Assembly: GCA_016617855.1 (NCBI GenBank)
Contig: JAECUM010006763.1
Span: 62,001-126,000, forward strand
Direction: 5' to 3'
DNA: 64,000 nt
Source of the DNA: Megalonaias nervosa
Taxonomy: Eukaryota; Mollusca; Bivalvia; Unionida; Unionidae
A program made the translations under genes and the position numbers. The notes below the pieces were generated by a model that was given only the letters and a program-made list of their open reading frames with translations, did not search any database and was not told the origin of the DNA. Positions 1-12,456 of this stretch are shown here, in pieces. Within the stretch, counting starts at the first letter, position 1, and every line of letters starts with the position of its first letter.

Positions 1-1044
1 TTTGTAACACTGGTAACGGAAAGAAGGAAAGAAAAATCTACCAAGGTGATATACATATCAGCAAAATCCTGACTATACAGTAATAAGTGAAGGATATTCC
101 CAAAAGACATATAAAAAAATAAGGCAAAAGGGCTAAAACTCCTTAAAATGCAAAGTAATATTCTGATATAAACCTCACTCTGTTAAAATGCCCAAGACCG
201 TCTCAGTATGAAGACCATTATGGATCACATACCTGTACAAAAAGGTCCCTCTATTTGTTGCCTTTTACAACATGCAGATGGGTGCACTGGACCGGTTTCT
301 ACATCCCTGACCTTACAGCAAGGGGCAAACAAGGTGAATGAAATGAAATTCTGTTAGGAGTGTAATATAGCAAGTCGCAAATTCATAAAATCAAAGGGCA
401 ACATTTTGTGTTAAAAGTGGACATTATTTGGAACAGACATGTTTCAAGTATCACTAGAAAAACTAATTTTTTAACCCTAGTGATCTTCATGAGATTTCCA
501 AAGTCACTAGCTTTTATTTAGCATAAAAGATGATGTTCACATTGTGTGGAAGGTATTCTGAAAACCATCTGTGATGACATATGATGTAACAGTGTAAAAG
601 GAAACAATACTAGTTACATTGGAACCAATCAACAAAAACCCACAAGGGACAACTTAAATACGATCTCTATGGACTGGTGCTGTTTCTACCGAGTTATAAA
701 AGAAACAATACTTTATACAGATAATGGTAAAATATGCAAGAATGGTAAATCCAAATCTATGTAGATCCTAAGTTGTCTTATGACCCTGAAAGTAAAGTTA
801 TACCATGCTCATGTACTGAACCTAATAAAGTTTTCAGATCCTTTAATGCAGTGCTTCTTAACCCACGGGTTACAAGATCAACCTAAATAATTTTAAATTC
901 CTACCCAAGTGGATTTTTAGTATTTTTGGGTCATGAGGCTAACACAAGAAACCTAATATCTGTTAATTATTTTATAAGTATTTAATTAAGGCATTAAATA
1001 GAAGGGACAGGAAAGTATGGAACTATCCATTCAAGTTCATGCTA

Positions 1045-1099
<55 letters not shown>

Positions 1100-1326
1100 A
1101 GATTTACAAATTTTCTGAAAGTCAGCTTGCCCAAGCAATGTTGTCAATGGATACCTCTGTCAGCCTACCCTTTGTTTACATCAGTGGCACCAATTTGTAG
1201 TTGGGCTATTTGGTATTCTTTGGTTCAATAATTCTGCTTACATTATGGAGTCGGTGTTAAGGAGCATCTACATGAAATCTATTTTTTTAAAAATGAGTCA
1301 AAAAACTATTTAAATATGTTACATAC
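1..1326. other. UCKL1 intron (partial), no gene seen
   Basis: AT-rich intronic sequence left of exon 5. A search for the expected next UCKL1 block on the minus strand found nothing. The only clear structure is an (AT)n microsatellite at about 1046-1096. Confidence 0.6.
1046..1096. repeat. (AT)n microsatellite
   Basis: About 25 uninterrupted AT units in the UCKL1 intron. Confidence 0.95.
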
Positions 1327-1398
1327 CTGTAGCAACTCTTTGTTAACAAAAGCCATAATACCCTCAAAAATCACAACATTGGCACCATAAATGGTTTT
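1327..1398 (-). CDS. UCKL1: UCKL1 homologue, exon 5
   Basis: A 24-codon exon in phase 0 encoding KTIYGANVVIFEGIMAFVNK, the conserved Y-G-A-N-(V/I)-I-x-F-E-G-I block of uridine kinases. It is bounded by the acceptor TTTCAG (1399) and the consensus donor CAG|GTATGT (1327/1326). The following exons, which should carry the rest of the kinase domain and the C-terminal UPRT-like domain typical of UCKL1, are not found between 1 and 1326 and must lie off the left edge. Confidence 0.92.
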
Positions 1399-1417
1399 CT
1401 GAAAGAAACAATAAGCT

Positions 1418-1420
<3 letters not shown>

Positions 1421-1475
<55 letters not shown>

Positions 1476-1493
1476 TATAGATATATATATATA
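1421..1493. repeat. (AT)n microsatellite with ATAG interruptions
   Basis: About 30 AT units, then ATAGATATAG and more AT, directly upstream (minus sense) of the exon 5 acceptor. Confidence 0.95.
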
Positions 1494-1986
1494 AAATTCA
1501 TTTTTTAGCATCATTCAACCATTCAACCAACACAGATGTTCAAGTTTTACAACAAAAAAAAGTAAATAAATTCAAATAGTATATTTATCAATTTTACTGT
1601 CAGCATAGTTATATAACAAAAAAGTAAACAAATTCAAATATATTTATCAATTAAACTGTCAACATCATCTTGTGATAAAAGCAGAGTAAACTGTAATCAC
1701 ATCAAAGCCAAATCAGCTTGCATTCAATAAATTTCAAGTCAAGAAAGGAAAAAAAAATACTCTGAAACTGATAATTAGATCTGTTTTGTTAGTTTATATG
1801 TCCCTTAATGTGCATTGATTCAAGGTACTGATGGTGAGTGGCATTACCATTGTCTATTGGGGGGGGGAGGGTTTCCTGCTAAGGTGGGAGCCCCATCAGC
1901 AGTGGTACACTGATCAGGGTCAAGATGAAGCAGGCAGTATTTTAGGAACACCTCAGTCTATGGAGGTTAGTGGTGTAAATTGGCTG

Positions 1987-2232
1987 CCCAGTCACCAAGG
2001 GGATGCCAAGTTCCAATGCTGTTTCAGTCCAGTGAAAAGTGATGACTGCCCGGTCACCAAGGGGATGCCAAGTTCCAATGCTGCTTCAGTCCCGTGAAAA
2101 GTGACTAATGCTCAGTCCCCAGGGGGATACATAGTTCCAATGCTGCTTCAGTCCCATGAAAAGTGACCACTGCTAGTCACCAGGGGGATGCAGATTTCCA
2201 ATGCTGCTTCAGTGCAGTGAAAACTGACCTCA
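1987..2232. repeat. Minisatellite, 61-62 bp x 4
   Basis: Four diverging copies of a unit containing GGGGATGCCAAGTTCCAATG and CAGTCC(A/C)(A/G)TGAAAAGTGA. Copies begin near 1989, 2050, 2113 and 2174. Open frames across it are by-products of the repeat. Confidence 0.85.
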
Positions 2233-3709
2233 TACCCTGAAGTACATATGTACTGGTCTGCATCAACTGCTCCCTCTGTATCGACACTTACTGCTTTGCC
2301 ACTTGCCCATCGCACATGTGTGTGTGCAGACACATTGTGTATGTCATGACTTGCACATGAGCTAAATTTAAGCAAGAGAAATTTATGAAGAGTTGCCCTC
2401 ACTCTCTTGTTCAGACTTTTCTGAATCCACTTGAATGATGGTAATCCTCATGGCAATCCTCCAAGTAGTTTTGGAGGAGCAGCAATAACAAATATGATTA
2501 ATTGTAATCAACATAACAATTGTACCAAACATATGACTCATGACTCAGTCATTTGTACAGCCTGTACGATACATAACCACGTATGACTCATACAAATACT
2601 TGTAAAAACTTGCAAACGAAACATTTTGACCTGGTTCACGTGCCCACTGTCAAACCACACAGTTCTCCTGAATTCCTGGGTTGGCCCACACTTGTATTGT
2701 CCACACACACCCTTCATGGATCCAACATGTGCACATGTTTACAAATCAGCAGTTCCGTCCTTGTATGGCCTTGATGGTCACACCTGCTTTCATCCCCATA
2801 CAGACATACAGATGGCCAGACTGACAGCCTGATATACCCACACACACACGCGCACAGCTAAAATAAAACCAAACTGGTCATAATAACAGGTACAGAATTA
2901 AAATCTATAGATACATGCTACTAAATTAAACTCTTAATAGCAACTTGTAACAATTCAAAACTTCACAACGCTTCAAATCCGGATAGTGGTAAAGGGAACA
3001 TTTCATGCTATGACATTATAAAAATGAATATCCTTCATATATCAAATAAAATCAAAATGTAACACTTACCCCTATGGCTGTAAAACAAAAATGGAGAACG
3101 TACACTCCCTGACAAGATCCAAAAAACCAATGTGTCAATTAGAGAAGAAATTTGCCTAAAATTTCCAAGGAGAATGAGTCTTAGTAAGGGTAAAATACCT
3201 GTGCATACCGTGCTTTTAGTGTCTCTCACCGCAAGCGATCTACGACGAGATACATGCTAGTTCAGTCGCATAACTACAAAAACAATTATCCACCCTAGGT
3301 AACGTTGTATGCATGTACGACAAAAATTATCAAATCATTCTAAGGCAAAACCAAGTTATTTCTTGCCTTATTCTGTGACAGCAGATGATACTGTGCAAAA
3401 GCATAAATGAAATTTCACTTGCTTTTCCATAATCCACACTGGCATTCTGATACTATCATGTCTTTTAAAATTTAACCTCCTAACTCTGTGCGCATTTATT
3501 TCTGCTGCAAATATCAACTTTGTACTGTGTTCATGACATAAAAAAATTTACAGCAGTTCTGAACAGCTGGTTTTAATTATGACAATAAAGACCCCATTTT
3601 ACGGAGACTATTCAAAGTCAAGATTTATCAGAGCAAGTTATCATTACATGCACCTCTTTTTCACAGCACACTCAATTTCAATGGGAAGCCAAAGTCTTGG
3701 TTGGTTTGG

Positions 3710-3892
3710 TTTGGTGTTTTACAGCTCAGAAACCCAAGTAGGTCATTTATTACTGAAGAATTTGGAGTCATGTGCCTTGCCCAATGACACCACATGGCAG
3801 TCAAGCAAGGCAGATCCAGTGGTAGGATTCAAACCAACAACCTTTTGGTTTCCAGTTCTGAATGCTAACCACTGAGCCACCATGGCTCCCAC
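3710..3892 (-). repeat. tRNA-derived SINE (family C), minus strand
   Basis: On the minus strand the head reads GGTGGCTCAGTGGTTAGCA, a perfect pol III A box (TGGCTCAGTGG), followed by a near-perfect B box GGTTTGAATCC. The body contains TCATTGGGCAAGGCACATGA, a word typical of conserved SINE core domains. The tail runs toward 3710. It is intronic in UCKL1 and in the same orientation as the gene. It is not a functional tRNA: the acceptor stem does not pair and the body continues well past tRNA length. Confidence 0.75.
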
Positions 3893-4174
3893 CTCTTTAA
3901 GGAATGGAGAAAAGCCTATTTTTGCTTCTCCAAGTCTTTTGCGCAAAGCATCTTTGTATGGAGCTTCCTAGAGCTGTGCATGGTTCCAGGTACGCACTTA
4001 TGATAATGTTTATGATGATAATGGTGAAGAAGGAAGGAAGCTGATAATATGAATGATGATGGCCCAAGACAGTTCATGTTTACACTGGTCTCTCCAAACA
4101 GACTTTAATCGAGATATCACAGTTCATAATAAATTAAATGTACATGAAATACACAAATTATAAATCAAAATTAC

Positions 4175-4345
4175 TGAATGTTCATCTCTGGCATGGGTGA
4201 TGAAGTTGTAAATAGGCACAGTGACATTTTTCCCTTCCTTCAAGCGCTTCAAGGTGTCTATCAGTAGCCTGAAGTCAAAGGCATCAGGATGATCAAAATT
4301 GTATTCATTCTCTAAGGCCTGATGGTGCTCTTTTTCAGAAAGAAC
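4175..4345 (-). CDS. UCKL1: UCKL1 homologue, exon 4 (nucleoside-binding region)
   Basis: Exactly 57 codons in phase 0. The exon contains [11 protein letters not shown] and [20 protein letters not shown], the two hallmark blocks of uridine-cytidine kinases that follow the P-loop; in the family they contribute to the nucleoside pocket (FDHPDAFD) and the Y-x-F segment. The acceptor is TTGTAG at 4346 and the donor CA|GTAATT after 4175. The Lys/Leu pattern fits UCKL1 better than UCK1/UCK2 (my judgement by recall of the family, not a search). Confidence 0.93.
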
Positions 4346-7189
4346 CTACAACAAAAACACAGTTTAAATGAACATCAAACTCTCCTCCTCAAGCAGCCAA
4401 TAACTGCATTTTATAATTCCCAAACGGACGACCAATCATAAAGTAACTTAAGAGTTCATTCTTTTACAATACCAATACAACTTTGTTGGAACATATGACA
4501 AAAGTTAGGTTCAAATTTAGCCATTTTGGATTACATAATGTACAAATTCAATTGCTAAAGCAACGTCAAATAAATTTGGTGTCTACATCCTACCATTATC
4601 CTGGGTCTGGAGCTAACATGTGTTGGCTAGTACATTATATCATTATTTATTCAACATTTTCAAAACTTCTCAAAAGAAACTTTGGAAGGTTTTGACGATT
4701 CATTTTCAACAAGGCTGGAATTCCTCACCTTAAAACAAATTCATTTGTTATGTTTCTAAAATTCATGATCTGATGAGAAGCTTGTCAAGTTATTATATAG
4801 CTACAAAGCTTTTACAAGTCTCCAGTGGTAATTGCAAACATTAATGATCATGCACACAAAAAATTCAGACTGTAAGTGATCTAGTCCATGAAATGCTATT
4901 TGATATGATGGGACATGAAAAACAAAAAGGAATAAAAAGAACATTTTCTGTTCTGTGATATCAAAGTAGTGTACTATAACAAACTGATAAAAACCTCTGA
5001 ACAATTTTCTTGTTCTTTTTTTTTTATTTTTATCAAATTAATTGCTTTGAAATATGCTTCAGAAGCTATGATTCATAAGCTACCTCCAGAAACCAGAATT
5101 TTGGGGGTGAACTCCCTGGCTTTGACTAACTTTAGAGTGAATAGAATAAAATTACTTCACACATCAGCAATTAGCTTGCTTTGTCACTACAACTCAAACC
5201 TCACATGAAAAGGAGATAATAAACTCATCTAATTGCTACAGCCATTCACATATGCAATACACAGTCATCCTGTTGGGTAACGTATCACAATATACCATGT
5301 ATAGTCGCTAATTTATGGAGAGTTTATCACCAAATACAATTCCCACTTCCACCTGCACTAATATGAATGGACCTTCTATGTAAGCTACGACAAATACAGC
5401 ACGAAGAAATCTGCATGGTTTGAGCTAACCACAATTAAAGCATAAAATGAAGGCTTGTAAGGGTACAGTACATCTAGTAGTCAAGATTAATGTTTCTAAT
5501 ACAAACAGTACATAGTAAATGGTTTAAACCAGAAGCGCTTAGACACACTGAAGAATTGTCCCCCCCCAAAACTTCAGTGCTACACCTCAAGCAAGACCAC
5601 GATGCATTAATCCATCCTAAACTAACAGTGTACCCCAAATTTAACTAATCTCAATACCTTTATCTTAGCAGGGGACAGTGGTACATACACGGACCTCTGA
5701 ACAGATCAACTTTTGTGAAACAGTGCAACTTTGAACACAAAATTACAGCAAAGTCAATGAAGCATAAAATATACATCATACTGATCTGTTTTCTAATAAG
5801 CATGTAGTATTTATCAAGATACATTCCCTCACTTCACTAGGTTTCATGATGTAGGTAGGAAAGCATGCATAGAGCATGCCAGAATGCATGTAGTCATTAG
5901 CTAAATGCAAAAGCTTAACCAAAGCCTGTAAAGCAACAAATTTATAGAGTCATGCTTTACCTAACACAGATGCATATTATTATTTTTATGACTGAAAGAG
6001 AAGCATGAAATACATGTATGAGTCAGTGACCTACTTTTATGAGGGTATAGTATTCATCAACACATACACCCACACCAAAGTTTCATGGTTCCAGGCATAA
6101 CAGTACATACCGTGTTAAAAAATCTGAAGATAAATGCAAAATCTTCACCAAGACTGTACGACTAAATTTGTACATATATGTACAAAACAAGTCCCCTCAC
6201 CAGGTAGCACATGCTGATCCTATGAAACCCGCTCTACACTGTTACCTAGTCTCACCAGGTAATACACACAGAATCTAAAAAACCCACTCTGCAATGTTAC
6301 CTAGGGCCTAGGAAACCCACTCTGCAATGTTACCTAGGACCTAGGAAACCCACTCAGCACTGTTACCTAGAAGCTAGGAAGAAAGAACAGTGGTGCAGTG
6401 AAGCTGTACGTATGTCCATTTTTTTATGTATGGATGGGGATAGTATAATCGCTCTTGTCTACTTCACAGATGCAAATTCATAAACAATTGTTTTGTAAAA
6501 CTTGCTGTCTCACCTGCATCCAACTGGATGCTGATGAATCCAACCTGAGGAACCACAAGACTTTAATGACATTACATACATAAACATGTTATACTCTGAA
6601 TCTCCTCATCTACCAAACTGCCGTTTAACAACAACTGTGTATGTGCTCAACCACAGTATAGCAGTTTATTATCAAAATTTGTCAGGTAATACTATTTTAA
6701 AAAGGCTTCATGTTGCTTTCTTTCAACCCATATTGTCATTCATTTGACAGACCAATTAAAATATAAGCTTAATTTTGTTATGGGGTTGACAGTGATAAAC
6801 TGTTACATCCAGAACTCTGTTAAAATAAAGTGCATTATAAGAAAGAAGAGATGTACCTGTGTCTCATCATTCTAGCAAACGTGTGATGAGACATTAGGAC
6901 ATTGTCAAGCTTTGTCTCATCATGCTAGCAAAGGTGTGATAGTGATAGTAGGACATTTGTCAAGGCATGGTACTCAAACAATAATTTGAACAAAATATTT
7001 TGTGACATTTTATGCCTATGTACAGGGCACAAAAACTTCCACTTTAAATAAACGGTGAAAACTTCTCATAAAATATATCAGCAATAAAATTTCAATAGTA
7101 ACAAAAAATGCTGTAGATGGCTAATTGCAAGGCAGTTGGCTCTGTACTGACTTAATTTTCTGTCAAAAGCCTCTCCCAAGAACTAGTAC
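4346..7189. other. UCKL1 intron 3
   Basis: AT-rich intron with no supported exon on either strand. It contains a short tandem repeat at 6218-6371 and a two-copy repeat at about 6860-6965 (GTCTCATCAT...GTGTGATGAGAC type, which can also fold back on itself). Confidence 0.6.
6218..6371. repeat. Short tandem repeat, about 33 bp x 4
   Basis: Copies share AAACCCACTCTGCAATGTTA followed by CCTAG. The last copies are 33-34 bp apart and the first two are further apart and more diverged. Confidence 0.7.
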
Positions 7190-7296
7190 CTTGTAGAATG
7201 AGTCCATGCTGAGAAGACTGACCCACTGAACATCTAATGCCTCTATGATCTTCCTTGCAACAGTTGTCTTACCAGACGCACTGCCACCGCACACAC
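7190..7296 (-). CDS. UCKL1: UCKL1 homologue, exon 3 (P-loop)
   Basis: This 107-base exon encodes the ATP-binding P-loop of the uridine kinase domain. The motif GGSASGKT is a perfect Walker A, followed by [24 protein letters not shown], of which the MDSFYK end is diagnostic for the uridine/cytidine kinase family. The acceptor is TTTTTCAG at 7297; the donor is AAG|GTACTA at 7190, a weak but usable site. UCKL1 phosphorylates uridine and cytidine to UMP and CMP with ATP in pyrimidine salvage in other animals. Catalytic activity here is inferred from the intact motif. Confidence 0.93.
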
Positions 7297-8959
7297 CTGA
7301 AAAACAGTCCTATTGCAAAATAATGGCAAGTCTACATTTATGTATACAATGGTATCAGTCTATATGAAAGGATTAAGCCCCAAATGATACATTAAACAGG
7401 ATAATACAGGGCTGTCTAGTGACTAATTTGGACAATTCATGAGTGCCTAAATTTATAATTACCTAAAATCACATAACTCAAGTCTAATTTATCAAAAAGA
7501 CCTCCTGGCCTTTATGGTAATACACTAACTTTTCCATCTTCTACCACATCTTATTAAAGCCAGTGCATCAGTTATAAATTCTGTGGTACCAAGACCAGCT
7601 TGTTTTTGACACAACACAGCTTCAACAAACAGCAGCATAGATTATGTTGAATAATTTAAAAATGATTGCATCTGGATGAAATGAATGAAATTTTATACAC
7701 AAGTGATCTTTCCAGAACTGGCTTAATATCAGCTGTTTGCTTTGTCATCCTGCACAAAAAAACATGTTATTGTTTTCATCGGCATAAAACTAACCTTGAT
7801 GATGTAATACTACTGCACAGTTTACACTTTCAGGAGAGAAATTACCCTTGTCCATACGATGAGAATTCATCCTCCCACAGGGTGACTTTTCAGCAGTTTC
7901 TGAAGTTGACCCTAGAACCCAGCAGATGTACAGTAGTTCTCACCCCTTTTCAAGGACATATACAACTAGTGGGACATCAATATAGGGTGAAGGAGGGACT
8001 CTGGCAACACACTCCTGTTTAAGGATGTATACAGTAACAGATAACTATTACATCAATAATGTGCAGTGGTGGGGGTGGGGGTAAAACTATTTTTATTTTT
8101 GCGATAATTACCTGTTGCTATTATGTAGCTGGTACCTTTCCTTTTTCGTCCTCCTCTGCTGCCTTTACCAATGGGAGGAGACAAGGGAGCAAAGGAAGGA
8201 TGTGCCTGTTCAGTATCAAACTCAAATATGAAACGATGAGGACAGAAAGAATGTCTTCATCCTGTTTTTTGCCCCTGGAGGCAGAACTATGCAACCAATC
8301 TCCTGATGCAGTGGAGACTAGGGGGTAAGAGGGACCTGAATCTTCAACTCCTGACAAGGAGTGAACAGACTGTCCTGAGTAACAGGGTCAGCAGGTGGGG
8401 GAGAGTGACTTTCCACCATCATGGGGCTTTTGGGAGAAGGCTCATCCCTTTCCTCCTTTCTTGACCTAAGGATGTATGAAGAAGATGTAGGTCCAAGGCC
8501 CACAAAATTGACCTTTCTACCAAGCAGTCATGTTTCTGAAGGAAATGATACATGCAGGGAAAGGGCCAAACACTTCTCTAACGTTTAAGGCCCCAGATCT
8601 CATAGGAATTTCATGGGATTGTAGGAAAAGGATGGGATTCTGATCCAATCCCACCCACCCTCTAGTCTGGGGACTGTATGCCAATTCCTATTCCCAAATT
8701 AGATAAAAATACAGTCTGGAGGTGGGGGGGGGGGTCTTGACCCTTATCCCTAATGACCAGTGACCAGTCAATGACCAGTGACCAGTGACAAGTCAACAAC
8801 CAGTTCTGACCTGTGCCTAGCCAATGAACAGTTCATGGTGAGTGATCAGGTGACTTAGATACTCCAGATAGGATACACTCCGATATGAGCTATCCCCTCA
8901 CCAGGTGGTTTGATCCCAGTACCGACCATTGGCCCTGGGAGTGAAAGGGAGATACTCCT

Positions 8960-9255
8960 CCCCTTATGGGGAGAGGCACAAGTAACTCTGCCTTTCTGGA
9001 TGTAAGAGAGTGCTGCTCTCCCATAACAGGACGGTACAACTCACTCTGTCGTCATGGAAGAGAGAGGGCGCTGCTCCTCTCTCACAAGAGGCACTACTCA
9101 TGGAATGGGAGGGAGCTGCTCATTCCTAACTCACTCTCCACCTGCATATAATGTCACATGAAAGGGGGCCCACTAACCCTAAGAGTCTCTCAAGAGACTG
9201 TTAATCCTGAAAGGGGGCCCACTAACCCTAAGAGTCTCTGAAGAGACTGTTAATC
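8960..9255 (+). repeat. Diverged duplicated block, copy 1
   Basis: Shares with 10840-11045 the order AACTCACTCTCCA, then a GGGCCC-containing word, then AAGAGTCTCT(G)AAGAG and TTAATCC. The two copies lie about 1.8 kb apart in the same orientation and are well diverged. Confidence 0.5.
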
Positions 9256-9376
9256 CTTCCCTGAGACTCGTCAATAACCCTAAGAGTCTCTGTAGAGACT
9301 GTTAATCCTTCCCTGAGACTCGTCACTAACCCTAAGAGTCTCTGTAGAGACTGTTAATCCTTCCCTGAGACTCGTG
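9161..9376. repeat. Tandem repeat with palindromic core, about 48-52 bp x 4
   Basis: Units share TAACCCTAAGAGTCTCT, (G/C)(T/A)AGAGACTGTTAATCC and, in later units, TTCCCTGAGACTCGT. The core AGAGTCTCTGTAGAGACT is self-complementary, so each unit can form a small stem. Confidence 0.85.
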
Positions 9377-9423
9377 GGACTCATGGAAATAAAACTCCAA
9401 AAATTCTGAGGAGATGAGGGAGG

Positions 9424-9976
9424 AACAATCTTCATCCATATAATTATGACAAAGTTCATCCAATATAATTACGACAAAGTTCATCCATATAATTATGACA
9501 CAAAGTTCATCCAATATAATTATGACAAAGTTCATCCATATAATTATGACAAAGTTCATCCATATAATTATGACAAAGTTCATCCATATAATTATGACTA
9601 AGTTCATCTATATAATTATGACAAAGTTCATCCATATAATTATGACAAAGTTCATCCATATAATTATGACAAAGTTCATCCATATAATTATGACAAAGTT
9701 CATCCATATAATTATGGCAAAGTTCATCCATATAATTATGACAAAGTTCATCCATATAATTATGACAAAGTTCATCCAATATAATTATGACAGAGTTCAT
9801 CCATATAATTACAACAAAGTTCATCCATATAATTATGACTAAGTTCATCCATATGATTATGACTAAGTTCATCGAATCAATATAATTATGACAAAGTTCA
9901 TCCATATAATTATGACTAAGTTCATCCATATAATTATGACTAAGTTTATCCATATAATTATGACTAAGTTCATCAA
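9424..9976. repeat. 24-bp minisatellite, about 23 copies
   Basis: The unit ACAAAGTTCATCCATATAATTATG is repeated with minor variants such as GACTAAG and a few 1-bp insertions. Because the unit is a multiple of three and lacks stops in several frames, long spurious ORFs appear on both strands. Confidence 0.97.
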
Positions 9977-9989
9977 AGTTCCAGACCTC

Positions 9990-10262
9990 AAACTATTACA
10001 GACTACTGGCACATCAGCACAATACATTGTCCTTCATCTGGAACACTACTGAAACTCATATGGAATAAGCTATACTTTTGGATTTGTAATAAAGTTTATA
10101 GGACTATTTAGGATTTCACTCACCATTCTGTACTTTATTTTTAACTTTTCCCTTTGTATTCTAGGGAAATAAATTAATCCTTACATTTGACAAAACCTGC
10201 TGGTTTTCACTTTTTTGTTTCTTAGCTAAAGACCATAGAGTCGTAACATCATGCAGAGCAAG
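9990..10262 (+). repeat. Dispersed repeat D, copy 1
   Basis: Homologous by eye to 24160-24425. Shared landmarks in order are GGAACAC, GGACTATTTGGGATTT-like, CTTTGTATTCTAGGGAAATAA, TTTCTTAG and AAGACCATAGAGTCG(C/T)AAC. Both copies have pyrimidine-rich TTGTATTCTAG and TTTCTTAG words that resemble splice acceptors, suggesting the end of a larger transcribed mobile element. The element class is not identified. Confidence 0.6.
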
Positions 10263-10839
10263 GGGACTTTCCCTTGTGGTAAATTCAGCAGGAGGGTGAT
10301 AGTGGTTAATAACCTTAATGGGTGCTTGGATGCAGAGGGCCTGCGCCCCCCCCCATTAATCGCCAATGTGTGAGAGGGTGACTTCTGACTACAGACCTCA
10401 ACTCTGACCTCTTGTGTATAGCTAAGACCCTTAAGTGCATAAAAGGGAAGGACCAATTACCTCCCTACATAGGATGACCCCAAATCCCATCGAGATTGAG
10501 TGACTGAGTGGGATAATAGAACAGGTGGGAGATGGGTTACCAATCTGATCCCCTTCACTAGACTGGTGTCAGTACACTGACCCCCCAGTCCATAGCAGGA
10601 TTCAACAATTGCCTGCAGAGTGGAGCGGGGGCTCAACCCAATTCTTATCCCCATACTGAAGGGCTTCAATGACCACCGACTGGCACTCAAAGAGTCTGGC
10701 AACTACTCAATGGCCAGTCAGGTGATTGTGATTGTGATCCATATGAAACTTTGATCAGATCTTATGGACTTGGATCTTAGGATCTTACATGTAAGTCTTC
10801 CACTGCAGGGTGGCTCAACCCTGTTTCCACTAATGACCT

Positions 10840-11045
10840 TTGGGTTCTGAGAGAGGTATGCTTCTACCTCAAGAGGGGATGGACATAACTCACTCAACCA
10901 TCACCAAGTTGGAAGGGTCTGGTGGGGTTAGAAAAGGCATGACTCTACCATCACATGAGGGTGCAACTCACTCTCCAATATGTATATCCTCCCTTGTGAA
11001 GGGCCCCATGGGCCCCCTAAGTCTCTGAAGAGTTTAATCCCATAT
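10840..11045 (+). repeat. Diverged duplicated block, copy 2
   Basis: Second copy of the block at 8960-9255. It contains AACTCACTCTCCA, GGGCCCCATGGGCCC and TCTCTGAAGAGTTTAATCC. Confidence 0.5.
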
Positions 11046-11188
11046 TATCTACTCCTGGGTCATAGAAGTGCCATTCTCCCCTAAAGACCCAAGAATTCTT
11101 CTCCGAGACTCTGAGAAGTCTGAGAAGGAGAAACCTGAAACTCTGACAATGATGTTGAAGAGGAAGACCATGGCCTTATCTGTCCCTC

Positions 11189-11570
11189 TGCTTTCAGCAC
11201 TCAATTTGTTGTCTAGACCATCGCCTTGTCTGTCCATCTGCTTTCTGCACTCAATGTGTTGTCTTGACCATCACCTCATCTATCCATCTGCTCTCAGTAC
11301 TCAATATGTTGTCTAGACCATCACCTCATCTGTCCATCTGCTCTCAGCACTCAATATGTTGTCAAGACCATTGCCTCATCTGTCCATCTGCTCTCAGTAC
11401 TCTATGTTGTCTAGACCATCGTCTCATCTGTCCAACTGCTCTCAGCACTCAATATGTTGTCAAGACCATCATCTCATCTGTCCATCTGCTTTCAGTACTC
11501 AATATGTTGTCAAGACCATCACCTCATCCGTCCATCTGCTTTCAGCACTCAGTACGTTGTCAAAACTATC
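11189..11570. repeat. 48-bp minisatellite, about 8 copies
   Basis: The unit contains CAGCACTCAATATGTTGTC, (A/T)AGACCATC and CTCATCTGTCCATCTGCT. Unit length is a multiple of three, so overlapping ORFs occur in three plus-strand frames. None looks like a real gene. Confidence 0.95.
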
Positions 11571-12019
11571 AATTTCAGAAAACAAAAAAATCGCCAGAGC
11601 CACATACAGAAGAAAATCAACAAGACCCTGAAAATGTGCCACTGGAAGGTGAGATTAAAACAATACTTGACAAGCTTGCCAATAGAGATTAGGACTGACA
11701 ATAGGGTAAACTGAAGTCTCTGCACCATAAAAAAGACCAGTTTTTACAGTGAATTATTATTAATTAAGTGCTTGTAGTTAAGGCAATGAAGAAAGATTGT
11801 TTATCTGCTTAGTATCTAATTGTGATGGATGCTATTCATTGGTATATGTGATCAACAGAACATTTTTTGTTTTGTTTTAATTAAATATCTGGGCTTTATT
11901 AACCACGCATGTGGCCTCACTTTTGATGCTCTGCCAATGGAGACACACAAAGTAGTAAAACAAGCTGGATTCACTAATTGGGTCTTGAAATGCAAACAGA
12001 TTATTTAACCATTACAGAG

Positions 12020-12101
12020 TATCCTAATTCTAATGAACTTGGGGCTGCAGGTGGCCTAAGTATCCTAATTCTAATGAACTTGGGGCTGCAGGTGGCCTAA
12101 G
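12020..12101 (+). repeat. 41-bp tandem duplication at a SINE head
   Basis: Two exact copies of a 41-base unit ending GGTGGCCTAAG. The repeat includes the start of the SINE-B fragment that follows, so the duplication arose at or after SINE insertion. Confidence 0.9.
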
Positions 12102-12180
12102 ACATTTGCCTTTACAGATCACTGACCTCTGTCTGCATGGGTTCAAGTTGTGAGAAAGCTTGCCAGTAGTTTCCCATATA
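12047..12180 (+). repeat. SINE family B, 5' fragment
   Basis: Matches the copy at 43915-44115: GGTGG(C)...CTAA(A)G, TTGCC...TTAC...GATCACTG, GGGTTCAAGTTGTGA and AAAGCTTGCCAGTAG(T/C)TTCCCATA. The first part resembles a tRNA head with a B-box-like GGTTCAAG. It ends near an AT tract. Confidence 0.65.
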
Positions 12181-12412
12181 TATATTCATCTGCACATAGA
12201 AAACTCAAATTGTTATGCATTGTGTGGGGTAAACGCAATGGAGGGACTTCCATATTTCCGTCCATGGAAGTCCAAGACTTCCAAAATTGGAAAAGCATTG
12301 GTAACCAGGGGTCAAGCTAGACTTGAATTTTAGGGAGAATTGACTTCTCCTTTTGGATAGAACAAGGAGAAGTGAGAGCTCAACAGGGAGAAGTGGATGC
12401 GATGCAAGAAAC

Positions 12413-12416
<4 letters not shown>

Positions 12417-12454
<38 letters not shown>
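12417..12454. repeat. (AT)n microsatellite
   Basis: About 18 AT units following CAAGAAACACA. Confidence 0.95.

Positions 12455-12456
<2 letters not shown>

Larger units (their letters stand above)
1399..4174. other. UCKL1 intron 4
   Basis: Intron between exons 4 and 5. It holds an (AT)n microsatellite, a 61-62 bp minisatellite and a minus-strand tRNA-derived SINE (listed separately). The remainder is AT-rich without supported coding sequence. Confidence 0.6.

Noticed and set aside
8121..8503. Overlapping minus-strand ORFs of 61 and 78 codons as an exon
   Set aside because: Located inside UCKL1 intron 2 with no consistent splice sites and no recognised domain; inclusion would break the conserved join between exons 2 and 3.
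9332..9953. Long ORFs on both strands (up to 148 codons) over the 24-bp array
   Set aside because: The unit is a multiple of three without stops, so open frames arise automatically; the peptides are pure repeats (MTKFIHII, NYMDELCH).
11068..11714. Overlapping 82-142 codon ORFs with Ser/Leu/His repeats
   Set aside because: Products of the 48-bp minisatellite in three frames; no start context or non-repeat domain.
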